Numbered from the stretch's first letter, positions 1 through 7,770 are shown. The stretch: 8,619 nucleotides of DNA from an uncultured Fusobacterium sp. (GCA_900545035.1 UQXM01000075.1:1-8619), one strand, 5' to 3'. The notes: generated from the letters alone by a model not told the origin. Numbers and translations: made by a program.

Positions 1-52
1 CATACGGTTCATACCCGTACGGTCGATAGTTCGAATCTATTCCTAGGCACCA
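1..52 (+). tRNA. tRNA-Met (CAU), 3' part; 5' end lies outside the window
   Basis: The visible part holds a perfect 5-bp anticodon stem (TACGG at 3-7 with CCGTA at 15-19) around a 7-nt loop with anticodon CAT (10-12). A T-arm with loop TTCGAAT (30-36) and a 5-bp stem including one G-U pair follows, then the acceptor 3' strand CCTAGGC (42-48), discriminator A49 and an encoded CCA (50-52). The anticodon arm closely resembles the elongator tRNA-Met of Firmicutes as I recall it, more than the CAU-reading tRNA-Ile2. The D-arm and acceptor 5' strand are cut off, so initiator versus elongator identity rests on the anticodon arm. Confidence 0.9.
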
Positions 53-61
53 TTTAAAAAT

Positions 62-93
62 AATCCTTGCTGATAACTCAGCAGGGATTTTTT
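62..93 (+). terminator. Intrinsic terminator after tRNA-Met
   Basis: An 11-bp stem with one G-U pair (62-72 with 79-89) closes a 6-nt loop and ends in a T run (88-93). It begins 9 nt after the tRNA CCA end, so it probably ends the tRNA transcript. Confidence 0.85.
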
Positions 94-118
94 ATTTTTG
101 GACTGAATAATCAAATAT

Positions 119-158
119 CATAAAACGGCAGATTGAAAATCAAATCAACCTGCCGTTT
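119..158 (-). terminator. Intrinsic terminator of the adh-yfcE transcript, possibly bidirectional
   Basis: A strong stem pairs 123-131 (AAACGGCAG) with 150-158. It can extend inward by 5 more pairs to about 14 bp with an 8-nt loop. Read on the minus strand it lies just past the yfcE stop and is followed by TTTTAT. The + side also runs into T-rich sequence, so it may work both ways between the tRNA unit and the leftward operon. Confidence 0.75.
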
Positions 159-166
159 CGTTTATT

Positions 167-709
167 TTATAATTCTGTTTCCATTAAAATATTTTCTTCC
201 ATGTCTTTTATATAGAATTTTCCATTCTCAAAAACTCCAAAAGAATTTAAGCTCTCTCCTTTCGGCAGAGATATGGAACCGGGATTTAAAAATATTTTTC
301 CTTCTTTTCTTTGTATCATAGGAATATGAAAATGTCCGTATATCAAGATATCTCCATTTTCCAACGGAAGAGAGTTGTCAATATTATAAATATGCCCATG
401 TGTCATAAATATTTTTTTATTTTCCCACAATATCATATTATAGTCTGCTGTAATTGGGAAATCTAAAACCATCTGGTCAACTTCACTGTCGCAGTTTCCC
501 CTTACTGCAATAATTTTATTTTTATACCTGTTTAAAAGTTCTGCTGCTTCTTTGGGATTATATTCTTTTGGCAGAGGATTTCTCGGCCCATGATATAGTT
601 CATCTCCAAGAATTAAAATCTTATCATAACTATTTTTTTCAAAAATATTTAAAATTTTTTTCAAGTAAAACAACGACCCGTGAATATCTGATATAACCAA
701 TAATTTCAA
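167..709 (-). CDS. yfcE: YfcE-type metallophosphodiesterase
   Basis: Predicted cytosolic calcineurin-like phosphoesterase with a two-metal site. Counting from the upstream TTG at 721, the motifs in order are SDIHG (Asp12, His14), LGD (Asp40), RGNCDSEVDQM (Asn76), THGH (His108, His110) and GHFH (His130, His132), followed by NPGS. All ligand blocks are present. HGPRNPLP and RGNCDSEVDQM closely resemble E. coli YfcE (184 aa), a Mn-dependent phosphodiesterase known on artificial substrates; its physiological substrate is unclear. I chose the TTG at 709 as start because GGAGG (715-719) lies 5 nt ahead and the protein then begins at KLLVISDIHG like the family, giving 180 aa. The TTG at 721 would place the ribosome site inside the gene. 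It follows the alcohol dehydrogenase by 21 nt, so they are probably cotranscribed. Confidence 0.9.
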   Translation of the reverse strand: MKLLVISDIHGSLFYLKKILNIFEKNSYDKILILGDELYHGPRNPLPKEYNPKEAAELLNRYKNKIIAVRGNCDSEVDQMVLDFPITADYNMILWENKKIFMTHGHIYNIDNSLPLENGDILIYGHFHIPMIQRKEGKIFLNPGSISLPKGESLNSFGVFENGKFYIKDMEENILMETEL

Positions 710-730
710 AACTTCCTCCAACTTTTTAAA

Positions 731-1900
731 TTATAATGCAAGTTTATAAATTTCAACAACATCTTCTTTAGTAAGTTTTTTCATAGAACCTAAATTTCCT
801 CTGAAAACAGCATTTGCTGCCATTTCTTCAAAATGACTGTCATCTATGTTTATTTCTGACAGAGAAGCGGGACATCCAAGTGATGTAAAAAACTCTCTTG
901 TTTTTTCAATAGATTTTTCTGCTATCTCTCTGTCTGTTCCTGATAAATTCCAAATATTTTTTCCATAATCTACAAATCTATGGATATTTTCGTCTGATAA
1001 AACATATTTCATCCACGCAGGTGTAAGTATTCCAAGTCCTATTCCGTGAGTTATATCATACACTGCACTAAGCTGATGTTCTATTTGGTGTGTTGCCCAA
1101 TCTGTACTTTCTTTTCCGTAAGTTACAAGTTCATTAAGTGCCATCGAACTTGTCCACATAATATTTGCTCTGGCTTCATAATCTCTTGGATTTTCCAACG
1201 CAATCGGTGCATAATGAATTATAGTTTTTAAAAGTCCCTCTATTAATCTGTTCTGCATAAATCCATCTTTTTCAGCAGAAAAATATTGCTCGAATAAGTG
1301 GCTCATAATATCCACAGCTCCTGCACAAGTTTGATATCTGCTTACAGAATAAGTATATTCAGGGTCTTCAACAGAAAATATAGGTTTTAATTTGGGATGA
1401 TTAAATCCAACTTTCATATTTACAGCTGTATTTGATATAACCGTACTTCCGTTCATTTCACTTCCTGTTGCCGCTAATGTTAAAATTGATGCCACAGGAG
1501 TAACCTCTTTTATCAGCTCTTTTTTTCCGCCGATATAAAAGTCTGTCCAAAAATCTCCTTCATATTTGCTTTGAAGTCCAATTGCTTTAGCACAGTCAAT
1601 TGTACTTCCTCCTCCCATTGCAAGAATAAGATCTATATTATTTTTTTTGCAGATATCAGCTCCGTAATATACAGTTTCTGTTCTTGGATTTGGATCAACA
1701 CCTGCCACTTCAAAAAATTCTATTCCGTTTTTATTTAAAATTTCCACTACCTTATCATAAATTCCGTTTGCTTTAACACTTCCTTTTCCGTAAACAAGAA
1801 GTACTTTTTTTCCGTATTTTAAAATTTCTTCTCCTATCTTTTCAATCTGCCCTTTTCCAAAAAATATTTTTGTTGGAATGTTGTATACAAAGTTTTTCAT
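731..1900 (-). CDS. Iron-dependent alcohol dehydrogenase, BdhA/YqhD type
   Basis: 389 aa, full length for type III (iron-containing) alcohol dehydrogenases. The N-terminal dinucleotide-binding half carries FGKG (14-17), YGKGS (37-41) and GGGSTIDCAKAIG (96-108). The helical C-terminal half carries the metal ligands Asp197 and His201 (AVDIMSH), His271 (WATHQIEH) and His285 (DITHG), with the spacing of E. coli YqhD Asp194, His198, His267 and His281. The sequence resembles clostridial butanol dehydrogenases (ATGSEM, DYEARANIMW, YDITHG), so the likely role is NAD(P)H-dependent reduction of fermentation aldehydes to alcohols in the cytosol. Substrate and cofactor preference cannot be read from the sequence. 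ATG start with AGGAGG seven bases upstream. It is the first gene of a probable two-gene transcript with yfcE. Confidence 0.92.
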   Translation of the reverse strand: MKNFVYNIPTKIFFGKGQIEKIGEEILKYGKKVLLVYGKGSVKANGIYDKVVEILNKNGIEFFEVAGVDPNPRTETVYYGADICKKNNIDLILAMGGGSTIDCAKAIGLQSKYEGDFWTDFYIGGKKELIKEVTPVASILTLAATGSEMNGSTVISNTAVNMKVGFNHPKLKPIFSVEDPEYTYSVSRYQTCAGAVDIMSHLFEQYFSAEKDGFMQNRLIEGLLKTIIHYAPIALENPRDYEARANIMWTSSMALNELVTYGKESTDWATHQIEHQLSAVYDITHGIGLGILTPAWMKYVLSDENIHRFVDYGKNIWNLSGTDREIAEKSIEKTREFFTSLGCPASLSEINIDDSHFEEMAANAVFRGNLGSMKKLTKEDVVEIYKLAL

Positions 1901-1935
1901 TTTAAAACCTCCTTATGATAATTGTATCTGTTCTA

Positions 1936-1944
1936 AGTATAACA
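1936..1944 (-). promoter_or_regulatory. Candidate extended -10 promoter for the alcohol dehydrogenase
   Basis: On the minus strand TGTTATACT has the TGn extension plus a five-of-six match to TATAAT. It would start transcription near 1929, leaving a leader of about 29 nt with the AGGAGG site. No convincing -35 box is seen. AT-rich sequence makes chance matches common. Confidence 0.45.
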
Positions 1945-2024
1945 CATTTTTTTAATTTTTTCTTGATTAAAAACCATAAAAATGTTATTTGTTTTTATTT
2001 ATAATAAAATATTAAATTTTATCA

Positions 2025-3152
2025 TTATCTATACTCTCTCAATCTCTCAACAGCCTCTCCCAAGTTATCCAAGTCAGTAGTAAGGGCAAATCTTACGAAT
2101 TTTTCTGTTCCGAAAGATATTCCCGGTACAACAGCAACCTGTACTTTTTTAAGTACATCCATAGCAAAATCAAAAGAATTAAGTTCAGACAGGTTTGAAT
2201 AATCAGCAAAAATATAGAAAGCTCCTTTTGGTTTGATCACTTTAAAGCCGATTTTTTCAAGTCCCTCTGCCATAAATTCAGCTCTCTCTTTATAGATATT
2301 CATAAGTTCTGTTCTGTCGGAAAATTTTTCCAATGCTGTTTTCAGCTCCTGCAATAGAAAGAGCTATTGGTGAGCTTAGAGTATAGAAAGTAGCATTCAG
2401 GAAATTTTTTCTGTATTTTTCAGGGCAGATTGTATACCCTATTCTCCAACCTGTCATTGAATGGGATTTTGAAAATCCGTTTATTATAATTGTCTTATCT
2501 TTTATATTTTTAAATTCAGCAAAAGAGTGAAATTCATAAAAAGAAAGAGCACTGTATATCTCGTCGGAAATAAGGAAAATATCCCTTTCTGTTACAAAAT
2601 CGCAATCTCTTTCATCTCTTCAAAGCTCATTACATTTCCGGTAGGATTGCATGGATTGCTGAAAAGTAGAGCCTTTGTTTTTGGTGTAACATATTTTTCA
2701 AGAAGTTCCTTTGTAACTCTGAAACTATTTTCTGCAATATTCATAATAACAGGTTTTCCATAAGCAAGCTCCACAACAGGAAGATATCCCGGATAGAAAG
2801 GAGCCGGAATAATAACTTCGTCCTCAGGATTTAAAATAGTTTTAAAGCATGAAGAGAGAGCTTCGGAAGCTCCGATATTTATTATAATATTTTCAGCTTT
2901 ATAATTTCCCCCATAATATTTATTGTAATATTCTGCCACAAGAGAACGGATTTTTTCTCCTCCCCCGGCAGGAGGATATTTCAGCTGATGAGTTTTGCCA
3001 TATTCCATAGCTTCTTCCACAATTCCGTAAGGTGTGGGAATATCAGGTTCTCCTATTGTAAGATCTATTACATCAGGATAGTTTTCAGCCTCCTCTTTCA
3101 GAACTCTGATAAGAGAATATTTCAAATTTTCTACTTTTCTGCTTATCTCCAT
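2025..3152 (-). pseudogene. patA: PLP aminotransferase of the acetyl-DAP pathway, interrupted by two compensating frameshifts
   Basis: Fold-type I aminotransferase, presumed to transaminate N-acetyl-2-amino-6-oxopimelate to N-acetyl-LL-DAP (PatA role inferred from its place beside dapH). Three pieces together make about 375 aa, normal family length. Piece 1 (3152 to about 2603) carries IGEPD (33-37), GASEAL and NPCNPTG (166-172), then meets TAA at 2592-2594. Piece 2, one frame over (about 2602-2345), carries SDEIYS and GFSKSHSMTGWR with the PLP-binding lysine, then meets TAA at 2290-2292. Piece 3, back in the first frame (about 2345-2025), carries KPKGAFYIF and the C-terminal domain through FVRFALT. 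The first break fits one missing base in GC(N)GAT near 2602; the second fits one extra or two missing bases near 2345. I chose ATG 3152, with GAGG 8 nt upstream, over TTG 3173. The gene follows dapH by 27 nt. Motifs are otherwise intact, so recent decay or sequence error are both possible. Confidence 0.85.
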
Positions 3153-3179
3153 AAAAATTACCTCGTTGTTCAATGTTTT

Positions 3180-3887
3180 TTATTTTCTTAAATCATCTAC
3201 AAGCTGTGTTTTTCCAAGAGTTTTTTCATCCACTGTTTTTATTATTCTGGCAGGATTTCCTGTAACCACAGCTCCCGCAGGTACATCTTCAATAACCACA
3301 GCTCCTGCTCCTACTACAGCTCCCGCTCCTATTTTTATTCCTTCAATTACTACGGCATTTGCACCGATAAGAACACCATCTTCCACAATAACCGGAGAAG
3401 CTGACGGTGGCTCAATTACTCCTGCAAGAACAGCTCCCGCACCAATATGACAATTTTTTCCTACTGTTGCTCTTCCCCCAAGAACAGCTCCCATATCTAT
3501 CATTGTATTTTCTCCGATAACAGCTCCGATATTTATCACAGCTCCCATCATAATAACAGCATTGTTTCCTATTGTAACTTTATCTCTTATTATTGCTCCC
3601 GGCTCAATTCTTGCATTTACATTTCTGTAATCAAGAGTAGGAACTCCCGAATTTCTTCTGTCATTTTCAATATAGAAATCTGTTATTTTGTCTTTGTATT
3701 CTGTAAGAATTTTTTCTATTTCAGAATTTTCTCCTATTAATATATATGAAGAATCTCCTTTAAAAATTTTTGCTGTTGTGTTAAGTCCTTCAAGGTTTCC
3801 GTTTATGTAGGCTTTAACAGGTGTTTTTTTAGAAGAATTTTTTATAAACGCAATAATTTCTTCTGCTGTATTTAGATTATCAGTCAT
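3180..3887 (-). CDS. dapH: Tetrahydrodipicolinate N-acetyltransferase
   Basis: Transfers acetyl from acetyl-CoA to tetrahydrodipicolinate, giving N-acetyl-2-amino-6-oxopimelate, the committing step of the acetylase branch of DAP synthesis. 235 aa, matching the Bacillus YkuQ/DapH family (about 236), rather than the longer succinyl-transferring DapD. Residues 1-85 form the DapH N-terminal domain. From about residue 90 a left-handed beta-helix of hexapeptide repeats runs to about 210 (IEPGAIIRDKVTIGNNAVI through IGAGAVVGAGAVV), interrupted by the loop VIEPPSASPV (158-167), and ends in GNPARI. ATG start with GGAGGG upstream. Its first 8 nt overlap the end of dapB, so translation is probably coupled. 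Hexapeptide acetyltransferases are usually trimers. Confidence 0.95.
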   Translation of the reverse strand: MTDNLNTAEEIIAFIKNSSKKTPVKAYINGNLEGLNTTAKIFKGDSSYILIGENSEIEKILTEYKDKITDFYIENDRRNSGVPTLDYRNVNARIEPGAIIRDKVTIGNNAVIMMGAVINIGAVIGENTMIDMGAVLGGRATVGKNCHIGAGAVLAGVIEPPSASPVIVEDGVLIGANAVVIEGIKIGAGAVVGAGAVVIEDVPAGAVVTGNPARIIKTVDEKTLGKTQLVDDLRK

Positions 3888-4590
3888 TATTTTTCCCTCC
3901 GAATATATCTTTCATTGTATAAAGTCCGGGCTTTTGTCCCGCTAAAAATTGTGCAGCTTTTATTGCTCCTTCTGCAAATATTTTTTTAGAAAGAGCAGTA
4001 TGTTTTATTTCAATTATTTCGTCGTTTCCACAGAAAAGAACAGAATGTTCTCCCACTATTGTTCCCCCTCTCAATGAGTGGATACCGATTTCATTTTTTT
4101 CTCTTGGAGAAATTCCCTCTCTGCCATATTGTTTTTTCATTGTATCTCTGCATCCTGCTTCAATTGTTTCAACAAGAGTTTTTGCTGTTCCGCTGGGAGA
4201 GTCTATTTTTTTGTTGTGATGTGCTTCCACAACTTCTATATCGTAATTTCCGTATAGTACGGGAACAATTTTTTCAAGAATGTCCTGCATAAGATTTATT
4301 CCCAAAGACATATTTGATGAAAGAAGAACAGGTATTTTTTCAGCTGCCTGCTTGATTTTTTCTTCAATTTCTGTTCCGTATCCTGTTGTGGCAATAACAA
4401 GAGGTATTTTTTTCTCCTGTGCAAAGTCAAGAAGAGAGTTCATTCTTGAAAAGTGTGAGAAATCTATTATCACATCTCCTGTTTCTTTTGTAAGCTCATC
4501 TGCAAAACCGCTTACAGTTATATTTTTTTCACGGGCTGTCTGGGAAACAATTGTTCCCATTGCCCCTGTTCCGTGAATTATTATTTCCAT
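3880..4590 (-). CDS. dapB: 4-hydroxy-tetrahydrodipicolinate reductase
   Basis: Reduces hydroxy-tetrahydrodipicolinate to tetrahydrodipicolinate with NAD(P)H in the cytosol. 236 aa, slightly shorter than E. coli DapB (273) but typical of compact forms. In order: the nucleotide motif GTGAMG (7-12), DFSHFS (43-48), ATTGY (67-71), SSNMSLGIN (91-99), then the signature EAHHNKKIDSPSGTA (122-136) with the catalytic-site His124/His125 and Lys128, and HSLRGG (171-176). The C-terminal region closes the Rossmann domain. The ATG at 4590 has GGGGTGG four bases upstream and lies inside the last codons of dapA (10-nt overlap), which points to translational coupling. The end overlaps dapH by 8 nt. Confidence 0.96.
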   Translation of the reverse strand: MEIIIHGTGAMGTIVSQTAREKNITVSGFADELTKETGDVIIDFSHFSRMNSLLDFAQEKKIPLVIATTGYGTEIEEKIKQAAEKIPVLLSSNMSLGINLMQDILEKIVPVLYGNYDIEVVEAHHNKKIDSPSGTAKTLVETIEAGCRDTMKKQYGREGISPREKNEIGIHSLRGGTIVGEHSVLFCGNDEIIEIKHTALSKKIFAEGAIKAAQFLAGQKPGLYTMKDIFGGKNND

Positions 4591-5468
4591 TGTGCCACCC
4601 CATGTTTTTCGATAATATTATGAAGAGTTCTTTTATTTTCTTCAGTCATTTCACCGAGAGGAAGTCTGCATTCCCCTACATTGTATCCCAAGAAATTCAT
4701 AGCTTCTTTTACGGGAACAGGATTTACTTCTATAAACAGAGCATTTACCAAATCATTATATTTTAATTGTAATTCTCTTGCTGTATCTGTATCTTTTTCA
4801 AAGAAAGCAGATGTCATATTATGAACTGTTTCGGGAAGAATATTTGCTGATACAGAAATTACCCCTTTTCCTCCCAGAGAAAGAAGAGGGACAGTCATAT
4901 CGTCGTTTCCTGAATAGATGTCAAGCTCAGGAACTTCTCTTGCAATTTCCGCTGCATAAGAAATATTTCCGCTGGCTTCTTTTATTGCAGTGATATTTTT
5001 TATTTGTGCCAGTTTTTTTAATAGTTTTATTGAAAGATTAACTCCTGTTCTTCCTGGTACATTGTAAAGGATAACAGGAATATTTACATTTTCTGCAATA
5101 AGTTTGTAATGGTTATATATTCCGTTTTCATTTCCTTTATTATAGTAAGGTGTCACTACAAGAAGTCCGTCTGCACCAAGTTCTTCTGCTTTCCTGCTCA
5201 TTTCCACTGCGTGTTGTGTATTGTTTGATCCTGTTCCGGCAATAACAGGTATTCTTTTATTCACTGTTTCCACAGAAAATTTTATCACAGCAAGTTTTTC
5301 CTCATCTGACATTGTTGAACTTTCTCCTGTTGTTCCGGTTACAATAACAGCATCTGTTTTGTTTGCAATATGAAATTCCAGAAGTTCTCTTAATTTTTCA
5401 AAATTTATTTCATTTTTTTCATTAAAAGGAGTTATTAATGCAACTCCCGAACCTGTAAAAAGTGTCAT
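4581..5468 (-). CDS. dapA: 4-hydroxy-tetrahydrodipicolinate synthase
   Basis: Condenses pyruvate with aspartate semialdehyde through a lysine Schiff base. 295 aa, a full TIM-barrel member of the DapA/NanA family. Catalytic residues can be placed: Thr46 and Thr47 in TGTTGES (44-50), Tyr109 in TPYYN, Tyr135 and Arg140 in YNVPGRTG (135-142), and the Schiff-base Lys163 in IKEASGN (162-168). The positions that bind inhibitory lysine in E. coli DapA (His53, His56, Glu84) align here to Asp55, Lys58 and His86, so lysine feedback on this enzyme is unlikely (inference by hand alignment). ATG start with AGGAGG five bases upstream; 14 nt after asd and overlapping dapB by 10 nt. Confidence 0.96.
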   Translation of the reverse strand: MTLFTGSGVALITPFNEKNEINFEKLRELLEFHIANKTDAVIVTGTTGESSTMSDEEKLAVIKFSVETVNKRIPVIAGTGSNNTQHAVEMSRKAEELGADGLLVVTPYYNKGNENGIYNHYKLIAENVNIPVILYNVPGRTGVNLSIKLLKKLAQIKNITAIKEASGNISYAAEIAREVPELDIYSGNDDMTVPLLSLGGKGVISVSANILPETVHNMTSAFFEKDTDTARELQLKYNDLVNALFIEVNPVPVKEAMNFLGYNVGECRLPLGEMTEENKRTLHNIIEKHGVAQWK

Positions 5469-5482
5469 TTCTGCCTCCTGAA

Positions 5483-6475
5483 TTATTTTTGGTTTAATGT
5501 TTCTTTGAAAAGTTCAGCTATTTGTACAGCATTTGTTGCAGCCCCTTTTCTTATATTGTCTGCTACAACCCAAAGGTTTACGCTTCTGTCAGTGCTGAAA
5601 TCTCTTCTTATTCTTCCCACAAAAACTTTGTCCTGTCCTGTTGCTTCCGCTGCAAGAGGATAAACATTTTCTGCAGGATTATCCACAAGAATTATTCCCT
5701 CATAATCTGCCAAAACTTTTTTCAGTTCCTCAATATCAAAATCTTCATTAAGTTCTGCTGTAATTGATACAGAGTGAGAATTTATAACAGGAACTCTTAC
5801 GCAGGTAGCTGTTACGGGAAGATTTGGCAGTTCAAGAATTTTTCTTGTTTCATTTACCATTTTCATCTCTTCTTTAGTATACCCGTTTTCCAAGAAAGAG
5901 TCTATATGAGGAAGACAGTTATTTACAATTTGATGAGGATATGTTTTCGGCTCAAGTCCTTTCAGTCCGTTCTGTAAATCTTCCACACCTTTTTGTCCTG
6001 TACCGGATACAGCCTGATATGTATTGTAGATGACTCTTCTCAATCCGTATTTTTCGGCAAGAGCTTTAAGAGGAGCCATACACTGAATTGTCGAACAGTT
6101 TGGATTTGCAATTATTCCTTTGTTTTCAAATGCTCTTTTTGGATTTACTTCCGGAACAACAAGAGGAACTTCCTCTGTCATTCTCCATGCTGAAGAATTA
6201 TCTATTACAAGCACACCTTTTGAAGCTGCAATAGGAGCAAATTTTCTGCTGATATCTCCTCCTGCTGAAAAAAGAGCTATATCTGTATCTCTGTCAAAAC
6301 TTGATTCTGTCAGTTCTTCAACAATATATTCTTTTCCTCTGAAATTTATTTTTTTCCCTGCACTTCTTGCTGATGCAAAAAGATAAAGATTATCTATTCC
6401 CAAATCTCTTTCTTCCAATACTTTTAAAAATGTAGATCCTACAAGTCCTGTTGCTCCCACGATTGCTAAATTCAT
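5483..6475 (-). CDS. asd: Aspartate-semialdehyde dehydrogenase
   Basis: Reduces aspartyl phosphate to aspartate semialdehyde with NADPH, the branch point for lysine/DAP, threonine and methionine. From the ATG at 6475 the protein is 330 aa, the usual length. It opens with the nucleotide motif VGATGLVGS (6-14), then FSAGG, and the active-site segment NPNCST with Cys127. SGTGQKG follows, and the acid-base His234 lies in NSHSVS. I chose ATG 6475 because GGGGTG lies just upstream and the Rossmann strand then begins at residue 2. A TTG at 6502 would add nine unneeded residues and overlap the ribosome site. The gene follows lysC with about 30 nt between and precedes dapA by 14 nt. Confidence 0.96.
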   Translation of the reverse strand: MNLAIVGATGLVGSTFLKVLEERDLGIDNLYLFASARSAGKKINFRGKEYIVEELTESSFDRDTDIALFSAGGDISRKFAPIAASKGVLVIDNSSAWRMTEEVPLVVPEVNPKRAFENKGIIANPNCSTIQCMAPLKALAEKYGLRRVIYNTYQAVSGTGQKGVEDLQNGLKGLEPKTYPHQIVNNCLPHIDSFLENGYTKEEMKMVNETRKILELPNLPVTATCVRVPVINSHSVSITAELNEDFDIEELKKVLADYEGIILVDNPAENVYPLAAEATGQDKVFVGRIRRDFSTDRSVNLWVVADNIRKGAATNAVQIAELFKETLNQK

Positions 6476-6505
6476 ATTATCACCCCATTTTAATTTTCCC
6501 AAAAA

Positions 6506-7708
6506 TTATAAGCAAAATTCTTCAGCTGCTGCCTGTACGGCTTTTTGGATATTTTCTCTTTCAACACTGCACGAAATACTTATTTCAGAAGTTGTAACCT
6601 GATAGAAATTTACTCCTGCACGGCTAAGTGCTGAGAAAAATCTTCCTGCAATGCCGGAATTATTTATCATTCCCACACCGACAACGGAAATCATTCCAAG
6701 ATTATCTCTATATTCTGCTACAGCTTCTGCAAACATAGTTTTAATTTTTTCAATAACCTGATCAAGCAGATATTTTTCTGACAGCTGGCAGCTGAAAGAT
6801 ATTTCCACAGTTCCCTCTTTTGTAATATTTTGTGAAATCATATTGATATTAAGTCCGCAGCTGTTTATTGCAGTAAAAACATCCGCTACTTTTTCAGCAG
6901 AATATTTTATATTTGAAATATTTGTCACAATTATTTCTTTTGTTATGCTTATTCCTGTTACTAATTTTTCCTCTAAAGCTGCATTTTTTTCCATAATATA
7001 TGTTCCCCCTGTTTCACTTAAAGTTTTTCCCACAAAAATAGGTATATTAAATTTTTTTCCAAGTTCAACTGCTCTTGTTTCCATTACACCTGCTCCAAGA
7101 TTTGCCATTTCCATCATCTCTTCATAGGAGATTTTATCTAAAAATTTTGCATTCGGATAAACTCTTGGGTCGATACTGTAAATTCCTTCCACATCGGTAT
7201 ATATTCTGCACACACAATTAAGAGAAGCCGCCAGTGCAACAGCACTTGTATCTGATCCCCCTCTTCCCAGAGTGGTAATATCTCCCCACTCATTTATTCC
7301 CTGAAATCCTGCAACTATTACTATATTTCCGTCTTTCAGATATTTTTCTATTTTTTCTGTTTCTATATTTTTAATTTTACTTTTTGTGTGAACACCTGTA
7401 GTGTGTATGTTTGCCTGATATCCTGTCAGAGAAACTGCTTTCTGTCCTTTTGAATTAAGAGCCATTGAAAGCAGAGAAACTGTCTGCTGTTCTCCTGTTG
7501 AAAGAAGAGAATCCAATTCTCTCTGATTTGGATTTTCCGTAATTTTTTTTGCCAGTTTTATCAAAGCATCTGTTGTTTTTCCCATAGCTGATGCTACAAC
7601 AATGATTTCATTGTATTCTTTTTTCAGTTTCAGAATAAAATCTGATACTGCCTGAATTTTTTCTATTGTGGCGACACTTGAACCACCGAATTTCAAAACT
7701 GCTCTCAT
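6506..7708 (-). CDS. lysC: Aspartate kinase with tandem ACT domains
   Basis: Phosphorylates aspartate with ATP, the entry step of the aspartate family, in the cytosol. 400 aa, the length of Bacillus LysC-type aspartokinase (408), with no fused homoserine dehydrogenase. The amino acid kinase domain (1 to about 235) carries KFGGSSV (6-12), STGE (70-73), TLGRGGSDTSAVALAA (146-161) and YTDVEGIYSIDPR (170-182). Residues from about 263 to 400 form two ACT domains (VGVGMINNSGIAGRFFSAL marks the second), the usual site of allosteric control by lysine and/or threonine; which effector cannot be told here. ATG start with AGGAG (7716-7720) seven bases upstream. It is the first gene of the operon, directly behind the lysine riboswitch and its terminator. 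A possible internal start is listed separately. Confidence 0.97.
   Translation of the reverse strand: MRAVLKFGGSSVATIEKIQAVSDFILKLKKEYNEIIVVASAMGKTTDALIKLAKKITENPNQRELDSLLSTGEQQTVSLLSMALNSKGQKAVSLTGYQANIHTTGVHTKSKIKNIETEKIEKYLKDGNIVIVAGFQGINEWGDITTLGRGGSDTSAVALAASLNCVCRIYTDVEGIYSIDPRVYPNAKFLDKISYEEMMEMANLGAGVMETRAVELGKKFNIPIFVGKTLSETGGTYIMEKNAALEEKLVTGISITKEIIVTNISNIKYSAEKVADVFTAINSCGLNINMISQNITKEGTVEISFSCQLSEKYLLDQVIEKIKTMFAEAVAEYRDNLGMISVVGVGMINNSGIAGRFFSALSRAGVNFYQVTTSEISISCSVERENIQKAVQAAAEEFCL
6992..7010 (-). promoter_or_regulatory. Possible internal ribosome site and start for an aspartokinase beta subunit
   Basis: Inside lysC, AGGGGG (7005-7010 on +) lies 10 nt ahead of an in-frame ATG (6994-6992), codon Met239. 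Starting there would give a 162-aa protein holding only the ACT domains. In B. subtilis, LysC (408 aa) is made with a 163-aa beta subunit from an internal in-frame start (Met246), so position and size match. The spacing is slightly long and I see no other proof. Confidence 0.4.
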
Positions 7709-7770
7709 ATTTTTTCTCCTTTTTAAAAAACTTTGTTCTGGTTGGTTTAATCAATAACGAACCGATTAAT

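Noticed and set aside
2001..2025. 10-bp hairpin just past the patA stop, as a terminator for the lysine operon
   Set aside because: The stem is made only of A-U and G-U pairs and is followed by AAATAAAAAC, not a U run. I see no clear terminator for this operon before the next gene.
2592..2618. Programmed ribosomal frameshift in patA
   Set aside because: No slippery heptamer or clear downstream stem-loop is seen, and two shifts in opposite directions would be needed in one gene.
3166..3450. Open frame on the + strand rich in Ala, Pro and Thr opposite dapH
   Set aside because: It is the antisense shadow of the DapH repeats, with no ribosome site and no family resemblance.
3240..3610. Repeated ACAGCTCC-like words as a DNA repeat or CRISPR-like array
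   Set aside because: They are the coding imprint of the GAV/GAG hexapeptide turns of the DapH beta-helix, irregularly spaced and in frame.
7747..7769. TTAATC / GATTAA inverted repeat between the riboswitch terminator and lysC, as an operator
   Set aside because: Only 6-bp AT-rich arms around an 11-nt centre, located in the leader after the terminator; chance is likely in this base composition.
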